A stretch of DNA of 57,141 nucleotides from Pinguiococcus pyrenoidosus. Lineage: Eukaryota; Sar; Pinguiophyceae; Pinguiochrysidales; Pinguiochrysidaceae. Below are positions 1 through 14,172 of this stretch, piece after piece. The position numbers and the translations under genes were made by a program. The stretch is from positions 1 to 57,141 of the forward strand of contig JAAMXY010000076.1 of NCBI GenBank assembly GCA_019677205.1. Direction: 5' to 3'. Positions within the stretch are counted from its first letter, which is position 1; each line of letters opens with the position of its first letter. Under the pieces are notes generated by a model, which saw only the letters and a program-made list of their open reading frames with translations, did no database searches and was not told the origin of the DNA.

Positions 1-37
1 GAAGCGCCAAGCCACAGATGCTGAGGCCGAGAACGCG

Positions 38-643
38 ATGGACAGCCACAAGGCGGCGCCTTCCGACGCGGATCACTCCGTGGAAGCGAAGCGCCTTAAG
101 CGCGTGATGGCCAACCGAGCCAGCGCCAAGAGAAGTCGACTGCGAAGGCTTCGCGAGCAGGAGAGAGCGGCGCAGGAGTCGGAGGAGCTGCGGCGGCAGC
201 ATACGCAGCTGCAGGCGAGTTACAAGGCTGTGTGCGCAGAGAACAAGTTGCTCCGGGAGCAAGTGACCTTCCTCCAGAGCCTCATCCGCCGGAACAACAG
301 CTCGGACGCCTTGTCGCTCTCCACCATCGCCATTCTGCAGGGGAAGAAGCCGCCGCTCATCCCCATGACGGTGGACCAAGTGAGCTGCGGCAGCGAGACG
401 GATAGTGCAGATGTAAGACAGAATGTGGCCATGTTTGATACTGGCAAGGGCGCCGTGCTTCTTGCCGTCTTCTGCTGCTTCTCCTTCAATGGCTACTGGT
501 TGCCATCCCGAGGAGACGCCGACATCATAGAGAGCGAGCAGAGCGGCCTGGGCATGAGCTTCCGGCTTCTAGAGATTGCCGCGGCGTACCTGCTGGTCAT
601 AGGAGTCTTGTGTCTCAACAGGAAAAAGCTCTGGGGTCGCTGA
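38..643 (+). CDS. bZIP transcription factor with hydrophobic C-terminal segments
   Basis: This 201-residue protein has a bZIP domain. The basic region (residues about 18-41) carries the DNA-contact motif NRASAKRSRLRR, matching the family pattern N-x(7)-R. It is followed by a leucine-zipper-like coiled coil to about residue 83. Two hydrophobic stretches follow, at residues 138-154 and 178-193, the second ending in a short basic tail (NRKKLWGR). This layout resembles membrane-tethered bZIP factors of the ATF6/OASIS/plant bZIP28 kind, which are released by proteolysis under stress; that role is inference from layout only. The frame is open upstream of the chosen ATG to the window edge, so the true N-terminus may lie outside. 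No intron is needed. DNA-binding assignment is firm; membrane anchoring is plausible but unproven. Confidence 0.8.
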   Translation: MDSHKAAPSDADHSVEAKRLKRVMANRASAKRSRLRRLREQERAAQESEELRRQHTQLQASYKAVCAENKLLREQVTFLQSLIRRNNSSDALSLSTIAILQGKKPPLIPMTVDQVSCGSETDSADVRQNVAMFDTGKGAVLLAVFCCFSFNGYWLPSRGDADIIESEQSGLGMSFRLLEIAAAYLLVIGVLCLNRKKLWGR

Positions 644-955
644 TACCAAGCATGATAAACCAGGCACTTCCCTTGTAGGGATTCGCCCTCTGCAGGCTGC
701 AGTCTCCTTCCATTTCGTCAGCTTGATGTCGCAGGTCGCCACACGTCTGCGAGACAAGAACTCCTTCCGTAACCTCCCTCTCCCACACGGTGAAGCCCTT
801 CCTTGCGGATGGCGGCGACGCATCAACAGCGCGGAGAGATTCACACCTAGTCTAGTCTAGTGCCTTCTCTGTTTGGTTCTCGTTCTGGTTCTGGTTCTGG
901 TTTTGGTCGGAGACTCCGCCGACGGCGCTCATTGATTGGACGGCATCCGGGGAAG
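644..955. other. spacer between bZIP gene and next gene
   Basis: No convincing gene here. A short degenerate hexamer array built on GTTCTG lies at about 874-907. Part of this stretch may be 5' untranslated sequence of the following gene, whose start is uncertain. Confidence 0.4.
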
Positions 956-4827
<3,872 letters not shown>

Positions 4828-4952
4828 GACGTCCGCAGTCCTGAACAACGTCACAGGAAAGCATGCTGGTAGCATTGTCAACAAAGGAAACCGCATTAGC
4901 TTCATCGGGAGTCTCTCGCGATCAAGTGGGCAGCTCTGATCCAAGTTGCGAT

Positions 4953-5024
4953 CTGCGAAGGAATCACCAACTGCGAAGGAATCACCAACTTCGAAGGAAT
5001 CATCAACTTCGAAGGAGGCAATTT
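4953..5024 (+). repeat. Four-copy 18-bp tandem repeat just past the RPB2 stop
   Basis: Units start at 4953, 4971, 4989 and 5007, with the core CGAAGGAATCACCAA in the first two copies and increasing divergence in the third and fourth. The array lies in the 200-bp gap between the convergent unknown gene and RPB2, two bases beyond the RPB2 stop codon, so it is probably in the RPB2 3' untranslated region. Confidence 0.85.
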
Positions 5025-5026
5025 CA

Positions 5027-8000
5027 CTAGGTCCTCTTGGGTGGCGCGCCATGCGTGAATAGGCGAGGTGCGATACACATCGCCATGAGCTCCTGGAACA
5101 GCAGCTTGCACGCGTACGGCAGGAACACCTGGCTGAACGTCTTCTTCCGATTCGGATTCTCCTTGCATCGCATGCACATGAGCTTCTTGTCCTTCTCGGC
5201 GATGGCGAACAGGCCACACTCATCGCAGACGAAGATGCGATAAGCATCGCTGTTGGAGAAGAATCGATCCCTGAGGAAGTTCGCGGCTCCGTGCGCGATG
5301 AGGCAGTCGCGCTCCATCTCGCCCATTCGAAGGCCACCTTCCCTGGCCCTCCCTTCCATCGGCTGCCTCGTCAGCTGCGTGACCTTTCCACGTGCACGAG
5401 CGTGGATCTTGTCGTCGACCAGGTGCTTCAGCCGCTGGTAGAAAGTCGGGCCGATGAAGACGCGGGGGCAGATCATACGCCCCGTGTGGCCGCTGTAGAT
5501 CGGCTCGTTCCCGTGCCGTTGATACCCGATCTTGTGAAGGACCTTGCTCACGTCGTCCACGGTGACCTCCGCGAAGGCTGTCGCGTCGGCCTCGGATCCT
5601 GCCTTGCTGCTCACCTTCCCCATGAGGCACTCGATGAGCTGCCCGATGGTCATTCGACTCGGAATGGCATGCGTGTTCACAATGATGTCCGGAACCACCC
5701 CTTCGCACGTCCAAGGCATGTCTTCTTGGCGGTACGTCATTCCGATGGTACCCTTCTGCCCGTGGCGGGAGCTGAACTTGTCGCCAATCTGCGGCACTCG
5801 GATGTTCCGCACGCGCACCTTACAGAGCTTGAAGCCATGGGAGTTGGTTGTCAGCAAGACACGGTCGACGATCCCGGACTCGTTCGGCCGCATCCGCAGG
5901 CTGGAGTCCCGCTTCGTGATGCGGATCGCCTGCGTGAGGCCAACATGCGCCAAGGGCGTCGTCCGGCCGATGAGCACATCGGATCCTGACACACGCACGC
6001 CCGGTGCCACCAGGCCATCCGGATCGAGCTTGTCGTACTGCGAGGGGTCGCCCAGGCCCTGGCACTCCATGCGCTTCGGCACCTCGAAGACCTCAGAGCG
6101 GAGGCTTCCCATGTCGCTGGAGGTCGAGTCCTTCTCTTCCGCGCTCAGGGTTCGGAAGAAGGTCGAGCGCATGAAGCCGCGGTCGATGGCGCTTTGGTTC
6201 ATGATGAGACTGTCTTCTTGGTTGTACCCCGTGTAGATCATGATCGCGACCACGCTGTTCACGCCCGAGGGCAGCTCCGTGTAGTGCATGTGCTTCATGG
6301 CCTGCGTGCGCACCAGTGGCTTCTGAGGGTAGTGCAGCACGTGCGCAAGGGTGTCCATCCGGACGCTGTAGTTGCTGGCGTAGATCCCCATCGCCTGCTT
6401 TCCCATCGCGCTCTGGTACGTGTTCCGCGGACTCTGGTTGTGGTCCGGGAACGGAATGACGGACGCGCAGATCCCCAGGATCATGGACGGATGGATCTCG
6501 CAGTGCGTGTAGGTCGAGGAGTACGGCCGAGCGTTCGGATCCTCTTCCATTTGGCGCTGGCGCAGCACGCTATTCATGTCGTCCACCAGCATCGAGATCA
6601 TGGCCGTCTCTTCCTCTTCCGTGTCGAGATATTCGATGATGGGACCGTCCTTGAGGCTCTCGGTGTCCTTGAAGATGCGCGTCCAGGCCGATCGCTTGTC
6701 ATCGCTCGCCATGCATGCCTTGATGTCTCGCTTCCGGATCTTCAGGGTCTGTGTCTCCTTGTCTACAATGAAGAGCGGCCGGCACACGCGACCAGCGTCT
6801 GCGTACACGCGAAGCTCGCGATCGGCGATGCTTCGCACGATGGACACCTCGGTGGTCAGTTCCATCGAGCTGCGGAACGTCTTGAGCTCCTCCACGAGCG
6901 TCGCGGGCTCCTCGTGGACGCCCACCCAGTTTCCGTTCAGGAAGATCTTTGTACAATTTGCCGACGAGATCATGGCAGGGGTGGTTTCCTCCAATCGGAT
7001 CGTTTCGCAGTAGTCCAGCAGCTCTAGGATGCGGACCTGGTCCATGCCGACGGTCACGTGCGCCATCAGCGCTAAGTTCTTCACCAGCCCCACGGCTTGG
7101 CCCTCCGGAGTCTCCGCGGGGCTGAGGGATTCATGTGCAAGATTGCAGACCGGTAAGGAAAAGCTGGGCGGTATGGCCTCCGAAATGCGGACTGTACGTA
7201 CCACACCATTCCCCACTGCGTGTTGTGCAGCTGCCGAGGCTTCGGCTGCTTTCCCTCCCTCCCGAGCGGTGTGTTCATGCGCCGCAGGTGCGACAGCGTC
7301 GACGCGTAGGTGATCCGGTTCAGCACCTGCGACACGCCCGCCTTGCTGCTGTTCATGCGATCGCCCCAGTTCCCCGTTGCCATCGCGTAGTTCAAGCCGC
7401 CGGTGATCGTGCGGGTGCGGATGGCGTTGGCCAGCGTGAAGCTGCGACCCTCGTTGATGGTCTTCCGCAGCGTGTTGCGGACGTCCGTGATGAGCTTCTT
7501 GAAGAGGATGCGGAACTGGGCCATCAACAACGGTCCTCCAAGGTCCAACCTCTTCTTGCCGTAGTGGTCCCGATCGTCCTGCTCTATCCGTCCCAGGCTG
7601 CAGCTGAGCAGCTTGTGGCAGCAGTAGCCGAGATAGAACGCCTTCTTCGTCTCGCAGCCCTCGCGGCGGCCGACGTGGGGCAGCAGCTGATCGCGCATGA
7701 TGTAGCGCGCTTGCCTTATTCGCTTCGTGCGGTTGAAGCCCATCACCGCGGGGCACCGCTTCCCAATGTAGTCGAGCGCCGCGAGATCCGACTGGATGAG
7801 GATGCTCTCCATGAGGGACGGGCTGAAGCGTGCCATCATGGCTGTGTCCTCGAAGTCGTAGACGATCCGAGCGAGGATCTCCCTGTCCGAGACGGCGCCG
7901 AGAGCCCGGAAGAGAATGACGATCGGGATGTCGCCCTGAATGTGCGGCACCTGAACTCGGATGTGGTTGCCCTCCGCTGCGCCTCTGGTGGGCTTGCGGA

Positions 8001-8899
8001 ACATCTTCATGACCATGGAGCTGACCGCCGCGGACTTGTCGAGCTGCGAGCGCACTTCGCAGACCCAGCTGCACTTGTCGCCGGCCTTCCGCTGGAAGCA
8101 GTACACATTGTTGTTGGACATCCGCTCCTGCGCCAGCAGTACCTTTTCCGTGCCATTGATCACGAAGTAGCCGCCCTGGTCGTAGATGCACTCGTTCAAC
8201 TCCGTCAGGTGCTGATCATCCAGCTCATGAAGCGCGCAGCGAGCGCTCTTCACCATCACAGGCACCCATCCGAGGAAGACGCGCTTCTCCTCCCACTTGG
8301 GCTGCATCTTCCCCGTCTCGTCCGGCTCATCGGGCTCGACCGGCACGAACACGCCCGTGGCAGCGTCCATCACCAGGCGCCGAGAGCGCACGTCCACCAG
8401 GATCTGGCAGCTGTACGTAATGCCGCGAAGCCGCGCTTCGTGTGGATACATCGTGATGGCCATGCCCTGATCCGGCTCGGTGAACATCGCCTTCTTCGCG
8501 GAGTAGATCTGGCCAAACTCGATGATGTTCTGATAGGTGTCTCCCGCGATACCATGCTCGTACTGCTTGCTGGACTTCTCCTGAATGACGCCCAGGTCGC
8601 TCACCACCTCCTGGATGCCGATGTCCATGAAATCGTCGAAACTCTCCAGCTGCAGCCGCACCAGCCCATTCTCTGCAAAGTACGCCTCGATCACCAGCCA
8701 GGCCTCGCCTACACAACACACGAGGTGACTCCACTGTGAGCGCAGCGCTCTCATTCGTGCACACGCTCGCAAAATGCGCCGGTGCTATACCTGCCGTGAT
8801 CTCCGCGTCGTCGCCCTCCTCTTCATCGGCCACATTGACGTCCAGGAAGTCCCCATACTCCACCGCGCTTTGATCCAGGCTGTAGCCGGACTCGTCCAT
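5027..8899 (-). CDS. RPB2: DNA-directed RNA polymerase II second-largest subunit
   Basis: This is the second-largest catalytic subunit of nuclear RNA polymerase II, beta-like, forming the active-site cleft with RPB1. Three exons: 8899-8791, 8708-7202 and 7121-5027, giving 1236 residues (yeast 1224). The introns of 82 and 80 nt are GT-AG and keep phase; the second joins exactly inside the conserved block [17 protein letters not shown]. Family hallmarks include [33 protein letters not shown], the region around [14 protein letters not shown], and a C-terminal zinc ribbon with CDEC and CMRC. The wording of these blocks fits Pol II rather than Pol I or III. The start is the first ATG of an acidic first exon (36 codons). 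It is transcribed divergently from the coiled-coil gene. Confidence 0.97.
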
Positions 8900-9286
8900 C
8901 TCGCCAAACTTGTCAAGCTGGCGAAGTCGGCGGCGCCTTCGGTGGATCTCGACGCCGCAAAAAGACCGCCATTCAATGCTACGCGGAAATTTTAAAATAC
9001 ATTATATTTTGGATCTGTTTTGTACTATTACATTTTTCTTTCTTGCCTATATTTTAAAAATTAAATTGAATTAAAAGTATCAATATAACAAAGAATACAT
9101 TTCAATACTATAATATGATACTAGATATATAAATTTGAAATATGTACTCCGACGAAAAGGGGTACCCCGGACCCCTTCACATGGTTTTTCCCGCCTTGTC
9201 CCGTTCAAACTTGTACTGATCTTCATGTCCCGTCAGAGGCGTTCCTCCTCCTAGTCGTTGGATGATCTGGTCTCTGCGTACATAGC
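8900..9286. promoter_or_regulatory. Divergent AT-rich spacer, likely bidirectional promoter region
   Basis: This gap separates the starts of RPB2 (minus) and the coiled-coil gene (plus). Bases about 8990-9150 are strikingly AT-rich, with several TATA/ATATTT-like runs, against the GC-rich surroundings. A perfect 10-base palindrome GGGGTACCCC lies near 9159-9168. No gene is seen. Promoter function is inferred from position only. Confidence 0.5.
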
Positions 9287-11605
9287 ATGGCCGACGAGGA
9301 GGAGAGCGGCGCGGAGTCGGTGTCCGAGGGCGCCGACTCGAGCAGCCTGAGCTTGAGTCTCCCGGATTCCTTCCTCGCGCCCGACGTTCTGACGCCCCTG
9401 GAGATCTCTCCGCTCCCTCTGCCGGACCCTGGCCTTCACCAGGAGCTGCTGCACCTCAAGAGAAGTCGGCAAGCCCTGGAAGAGGCGCTGCAGCGAGAGA
9501 AGGAGAACGCGAGGGCCAAGGTGTTGGAACTGCAGGAGGGGCACTCGGCCACCATCGACACCCTCCGCAAGGAGCGGCACTCCCTGGAGAATGAGGTTGC
9601 GGGGCTTCGGAGGCAATTGGAACTCCAGCGGGATGACTTCGAGAGCCTGGACGTGTCGGACACATACGCAGTTGAACTCGCGCGCATGACCATCGAGGAG
9701 CTGTCGTTGAAGGAGTGGATCTCGCTCCGCCTGCATGGAGTGACGGCGCCGCTCAGGCGGCAACTGGAAGCGACGCGGAAGACACTGCAGGATACGCGTG
9801 CAGAGGCGGGAGCGCTGGCCGAGGCTGCGGAGGCGTCGCAACGAGAGGCCACCCGGGCCAAAAGGCTAGCCGACGCCCGCGAGGATGGGCTCAAGCTGGA
9901 GCTCCAGTCGGCGACTGCGCAGGTGGACAGCTTGAGCAAGCGCGTGAAAGACGCCGAAGGTCATATCGAGGTTATCGAGGACAAAGAGCGCCGCTTTGAC
10001 AAGCTCGCGGCAGCTCACGAGGTGCTGAAGGAGGAGGTCGTGGGACTTCAGCGGACCCGCGAGGAACAAGCCCAGAGCATCGCGGCGCTCACCGAAAGCC
10101 TCCGCGACAGCGGATCGAAGAGCAACGACCTTGAGCAGAAGGTCCTGAATCTGAGCATCGACAAGGACTACTTGGAGCGGAGCCTGAAGGAGGCGCAAGT
10201 GAGGGCGGACCGATCGGAGACGCAAGCCCTGCAGCTGGAAGACGAGAAGCGAGGCCTCGAGAGGCGGCGGAGCGAGGCGGTGGAGCAGCTCATGGAGAAT
10301 CAGCGGCACGCGCAGGCAGACTACGATCGACGACTGCAGGAAGAAGTAGGTCGCATGCGCGCGGAGGCAGAGGCCAGCACCCAAGTCGCCCAGAAGGCCA
10401 TGCGAGACGCGGCGGAGCGAGAGACTACCACCCTCAAGGAGCTGAATGCCGAGTATCAAAGGGAGAGGGATCACTGGCGGCTCCGCAGCGAGGAACTGGG
10501 CTCGCAGATGGAGGACGTGCGCAGGAATCTGCAGGAAGCTCTGAGCCACGCCGAGAAGCGCGCAGCGGAGGCGGAGGCGAGGGAGAAGATGCGCGCCTTC
10601 GAAGCTTCGCAGCTGGGCGTGCGACTCGAGGCGGAGAGCGTCGACTTGCGACGAGCGCGTGCAGAGGTCGAGATGCTCCGGCAGAAGGCGCTGGTGTTCG
10701 AGAGGGAGCTCCAGACGCTGCGGCTTGAGAGCGATCAGGACATCAGCTCCTTGCAGAATGAATTAGAACGAGAGCGGCAGAAGACTGCCTTGTATGACAA
10801 CCTTGAGCTGGAGGTGGACTCCAGCGTCCTTCGCGCCGCGGAGAGCACCCTGAAGGCGGGCCTGAATCCCGCGGAGAACGCCGCGGTAGGAAGTCTTGAA
10901 GTGTCGACCGCGATCACGGCGCCCAACGCGCGAGTCCGCCAAGCCCTGAAGCTCGCCCAGCGGCTTCTGCAACGGGAGGCGGAGAACGAAAACCTCCAAT
11001 TCAAAGTCGAGGAGCTGTCCCAGATGCTTGGAGTCGTGCAATCGAAGCTGGAAGCGGCAAACACCGCTCTGGATCAGGTGCCAAATCCGCAGAAGCTGGT
11101 GATCCAGGCTTTGCGAGAGGCGGAAGAGGAGAAGCGGCAGCTGCAGCATCGGCTCGCAGACTCCAAGTCGGAGGTCGAAGAGGCGCTTGAGGATGGGCGC
11201 TCGAAGGACGCGGAGATTGCACAGCTCAAGCAGGACTTGGAAACGATGCTCGAGCAGCAGGATCGCTTGGACGCCATGCATGCCGCGCTGAGTGGACTAC
11301 AGCGGGAGGAGCAGAAAGCGCGCGACGACACGCAAAGGCAAGCTCGGCCCTCTCGAGCTGCAGGAAGACGAGCGAGCGAGGGCCCCATGCATGCTGTTGA
11401 CGAAGGGGAGCCGCGGACGGGCGCGCAGAGCGGCGAGTCGATGATGCCCGAGTCCACACCGAAACGAGTCGCGCCACAAGGAGACCTTGGCGCAAGCTTC
11501 GACGTGAGATCTCCGGATAGCGCATTCTCACTCTCGCATTCTCGGACAATGGCTCCTGGCACCACCATGCACCAGATGTTTGTCAAGCACGGCAGCGACG
11601 CGTAG
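9287..11605 (+). CDS. Long coiled-coil protein
   Basis: Single-exon gene for 772 residues. After an acidic, serine-rich N-terminus of about 45 residues, the chain is dominated by charged heptads rich in Glu, Arg, Leu, Ala and Gln from about residue 50 to 690, i.e. a nearly continuous coiled coil with a break around residues 140-155 and another around 500-545. The last 80 residues are Ser/Pro-rich and probably disordered. Such proteins are typical of centrosome, basal body, Golgi or motor scaffolds, but no family signature is visible, so no function is assigned. The start is the first in-frame ATG after the AT-rich divergent spacer. Confidence 0.85.
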   Translation: MADEEESGAESVSEGADSSSLSLSLPDSFLAPDVLTPLEISPLPLPDPGLHQELLHLKRSRQALEEALQREKENARAKVLELQEGHSATIDTLRKERHSLENEVAGLRRQLELQRDDFESLDVSDTYAVELARMTIEELSLKEWISLRLHGVTAPLRRQLEATRKTLQDTRAEAGALAEAAEASQREATRAKRLADAREDGLKLELQSATAQVDSLSKRVKDAEGHIEVIEDKERRFDKLAAAHEVLKEEVVGLQRTREEQAQSIAALTESLRDSGSKSNDLEQKVLNLSIDKDYLERSLKEAQVRADRSETQALQLEDEKRGLERRRSEAVEQLMENQRHAQADYDRRLQEEVGRMRAEAEASTQVAQKAMRDAAERETTTLKELNAEYQRERDHWRLRSEELGSQMEDVRRNLQEALSHAEKRAAEAEAREKMRAFEASQLGVRLEAESVDLRRARAEVEMLRQKALVFERELQTLRLESDQDISSLQNELERERQKTALYDNLELEVDSSVLRAAESTLKAGLNPAENAAVGSLEVSTAITAPNARVRQALKLAQRLLQREAENENLQFKVEELSQMLGVVQSKLEAANTALDQVPNPQKLVIQALREAEEEKRQLQHRLADSKSEVEEALEDGRSKDAEIAQLKQDLETMLEQQDRLDAMHAALSGLQREEQKARDDTQRQARPSRAAGRRASEGPMHAVDEGEPRTGAQSGESMMPESTPKRVAPQGDLGASFDVRSPDSAFSLSHSRTMAPGTTMHQMFVKHGSDA

Positions 11606-11785
11606 GATTGCGAACGTGACTCGGATGGGAGGCAAACCCCTGGTTCCAGGGCTTCGCCAGAGGTCGGGAGCTCCGTCGCTCGCAAGACAAGAAGTGATCA
11701 CCAGCCCCGCGTTCTATGTCAGGCTCCTTCCTCCTCCAGGCTTTCTCTTCAGATCTCTCGTTCACGAGTTGGTATGCACCACGCC

Positions 11786-12376
11786 TCACCTCTCTCCTTC
11801 TCGATCAACGTCGCTCTTTCCGCCTCGTTTCTCCACTAGCGTGGGTCCTCGGATGTCAATCTCATGCGTGACAGCCTTGCACATGTCGTAGACACACAGC
11901 GCCGCCACCGACGCGGCCGTGAGGGCCTCCATCTCCACGCCCGTCTTGCCCGTCGTGCCAGCCTCGACCCGGATCCGGATACCACCCCCATCGGCCCTCT
12001 CGTATGCCACGTCACACTTCTCCAGCGGCAATGGGTGGCAGAAGGGCAGCAGTTCACTTGCTTTCTTAGCCGCCATGACACTCGCGACAGTCGTTGTGGC
12101 CAAGATGGGCCCCTTGGGGCCTCTGGCATCTTCTAGGTGCTGGTCGGCCCCCCCAAAGATCTTGGCATACACGGCCTCGGGAAAGCGAAGAACCACCTCT
12201 GCAATGGCAGTGCGTTTCGTCTTGCTCTTGGCTGCAATGTCCACCATCCTTGGAAGCCGCCCGTCGACATGGCTGAGCTCGCTGGCGAAGCGGCGGCTGT
12301 AGCACGGGGCCATAGCCGGGACTTGCTGCATCCCAGCACGCCAATGGCGCGCTCTTCTCCAGAACCAAGTAGCCAT
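11786..12376 (-). CDS. moaC: Cyclic pyranopterin monophosphate synthase (MoaC/CNX3)
   Basis: This enzyme acts in the first step of molybdenum cofactor synthesis: it converts the cyclic GTP intermediate made by MoaA/CNX2 to cyclic pyranopterin monophosphate. The 196-residue product has a MoaC domain from about residue 34 to 190, with LSHVDGRLPRMVDIAAKS, FCHPLPLEKCDV (residues 112-123), the VEMEALTAAS block at 147-156, and YDMCKAV holding the catalytic Asp164 and Lys167. The first 33 residues are rich in Arg, Trp and Ala with few acids, consistent with the mitochondrial presequence known for plant CNX3; that targeting is inference. Later Met codons (residues 16 and 21) could also serve as the start. 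A MoaA partner is not in the window. Confidence 0.95.
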   Translation of the reverse strand: MATWFWRRARHWRAGMQQVPAMAPCYSRRFASELSHVDGRLPRMVDIAAKSKTKRTAIAEVVLRFPEAVYAKIFGGADQHLEDARGPKGPILATTTVASVMAAKKASELLPFCHPLPLEKCDVAYERADGGGIRIRVEAGTTGKTGVEMEALTAASVAALCVYDMCKAVTHEIDIRGPTLVEKRGGKSDVDREGER

Positions 12377-12728
12377 GTCGCCTTTCCTAGGTTCTCAGTA
12401 GAGAGAAGAAACCTCCCCACTGCGCTCCTGCACTCTCTCGCACTCCTGTGGCGCTCCAAACGCCTTCGTAGTGCGGCGTTCGCTGAACCTCGTATTTCGT
12501 CGTCTGTCAGCTCGGCCGCGGGACAGACGACGAAATTCTTCCCCGTCGGTCATCCGAATCCTGTCTTTTTTGCCTTTCAGATGTCAGTGACTTTTCGTCG
12601 CGGCGGCTCTCTTTGAATTGGCTTACCGGAACAAAACCCCTCTGAATCCGTTTTCACTCCATTTTGGGCCAAAAATCCGCGTTTTGGAGGGAGCTTCCGC
12701 CGCCTTGGTGCGTCTGTGGGGGCCCAGA
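12377..12728. other. Divergent spacer between moaC and the BTB gene
   Basis: No supported gene. The open frames here are short and lack conserved-looking sequence. The spacer presumably holds both promoters. Confidence 0.4.
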
Positions 12729-13767
12729 ATGGCCAGTCGAGATCGCTCGGAATGGGAGACGCTGCGGAACGTGGACGCCGTGGTTGCCGGCATGCAGGTT
12801 GGGCCTCCGCGGCGTTTGCAGGGGCTTCAACATGGCTCAATTGCGCAGTTTTTCGCTGATTTGGCCGCCTTTTCTGGTCCGTAGGATCGCTTGACATTGG
12901 AGGGGACTGTGCTGACCCAGCGAGCTCAGGAGCTGCGCACGGAGGCGCAGCAGCTCGCGAGACAGAGGGCCTTCCTGAGGTATCGTCTCCGCCTTTTCGC
13001 CCATTTTCCCACTGCAGAAGACCTTCAGCTCATCATGCGAACCCTCTCGTACCTCTGTCTTTGTTTGTTCCCTCTCTCCCATAAGGGAAGAGCGACGAAG
13101 GGCCAGAGAAGATGCGCTGGCGATTGAGGAGGACCGCAAGCAGCTGGCGTATCGCAAGCGGAGCGACTGGCTGCCCCGCTCCTTCCTGCCGGGCCCCGAC
13201 CAGAAGACGGTCCGCCTGAACGTGGGCGGCCACTTGTTCGAGGTGAGCGAGGAGGTGCTCAAGCGGGATCCCAAGTCGCTGCTCGCAGCGCTGTGCGAGG
13301 CGGAGAGTCCTCTCCAGGCGGATGAGGATGGCGTCGTGTTCGTCGATCGAGACTGGTGGACCTTTCGACTTCTCCTCAAGTTCCTCCGCGACGGCATTCT
13401 GCCCGAGGATGAGAGCGCCCTGGTCGCTCTGTATCGGGAGGCGTCCTTCTGGCGCTGCGAGCAGCTGCGCCTGGCCATCGAAGAGCTCAAGCTCAAGCTG
13501 CGGAGGAGGCGATTCACGCTCAACGACGACGGCGACGTGGAGGAGGAAGACGAGGACGTGGGCACGTTCTGGAAGGACAAGCCCAACTGGTGGGAGACGC
13601 CGGCGCCCAAGGAGAAGAAGAAGAAGCCTCGGAAGACGGATTGGTGGGAGGGCAGCGAGTACCACAACATCGGCTTCTTGCCGCTCTCCAAGGACGTAGC
13701 AAAGGTCGTCACCGAAAACGGAGAAGACGATGAACTCCCTACCATCAGCTCCACCTGGGCCAGATAA
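12729..13767 (+). CDS. T1-type BTB/POZ (KCTD-like) protein
   Basis: Three exons, 12729-12797, 12885-12979 and 13086-13767, give 281 residues; both introns are GT-AG and phase-consistent. An N-terminal coiled coil of about 75 residues precedes a T1/BTB domain that begins with the diagnostic VRLNVGGHLFEVS and continues to about residue 180, including FVDRDWWTFRLLLKFLRDG. The T1 fold mediates oligomerisation, and KCTD proteins often serve as cullin-3 adaptors, but no channel segment or cullin-specific element is visible. The C-terminal 75 residues are charged, with two repeated Trp motifs (NWWETP and DWWEGS) whose role is unknown. The start is the ATG preceding SRDRSEWETL; upstream in-frame codons exist and cannot be ruled out. 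Confidence 0.85.
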
Positions 13768-14172
13768 GAAGCAAAAGAAAGCCGTGGCTGCTTCCCTCGT
13801 CTCTTCTGATGTCTTGAAGGAGGCGTCGACACCATCAGCCTTCCTGAGAGCCCGTCTCAACTGCTTGGAACCCGCGACGCTTCGCTCTCGTGTTCGCCGC
13901 CACACGGCAAGGACATCCCGATGGGGGGAAGAAGCCTTCAAGGACGCTGCAAAGTCTCGCAGGCCCCAGGTGTCTCATCCTTCGCCGCCCCGCCCCGCTC
14001 ATCGACGCCCTGACCCATTCCGCGTGGCAGCGCTCTTTTTGCTCCGAAGGGCGCAACGCCCGCGGCCGCTCCGTCTGTCACCATCCATCGCTCACGAGAA
14101 GTGCAACAAAGCCTTAAGCGCTTCTGCCCTCTGCGCTTTGCCAGCCAAAGGCCTTCGCTGCCCTTCGCCACG
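13768..14172. other. Spacer upstream of the histidine biosynthesis gene
   Basis: No gene supported. Open frames on both strands are GC-driven and show no family resemblance. Confidence 0.4.

Noticed and set aside
7135-8739. 534-codon plus-strand frame
   Set aside because: Antisense shadow of RPB2, kept open by high GC; the minus strand is unmistakably RPB2 with splice-consistent exons.
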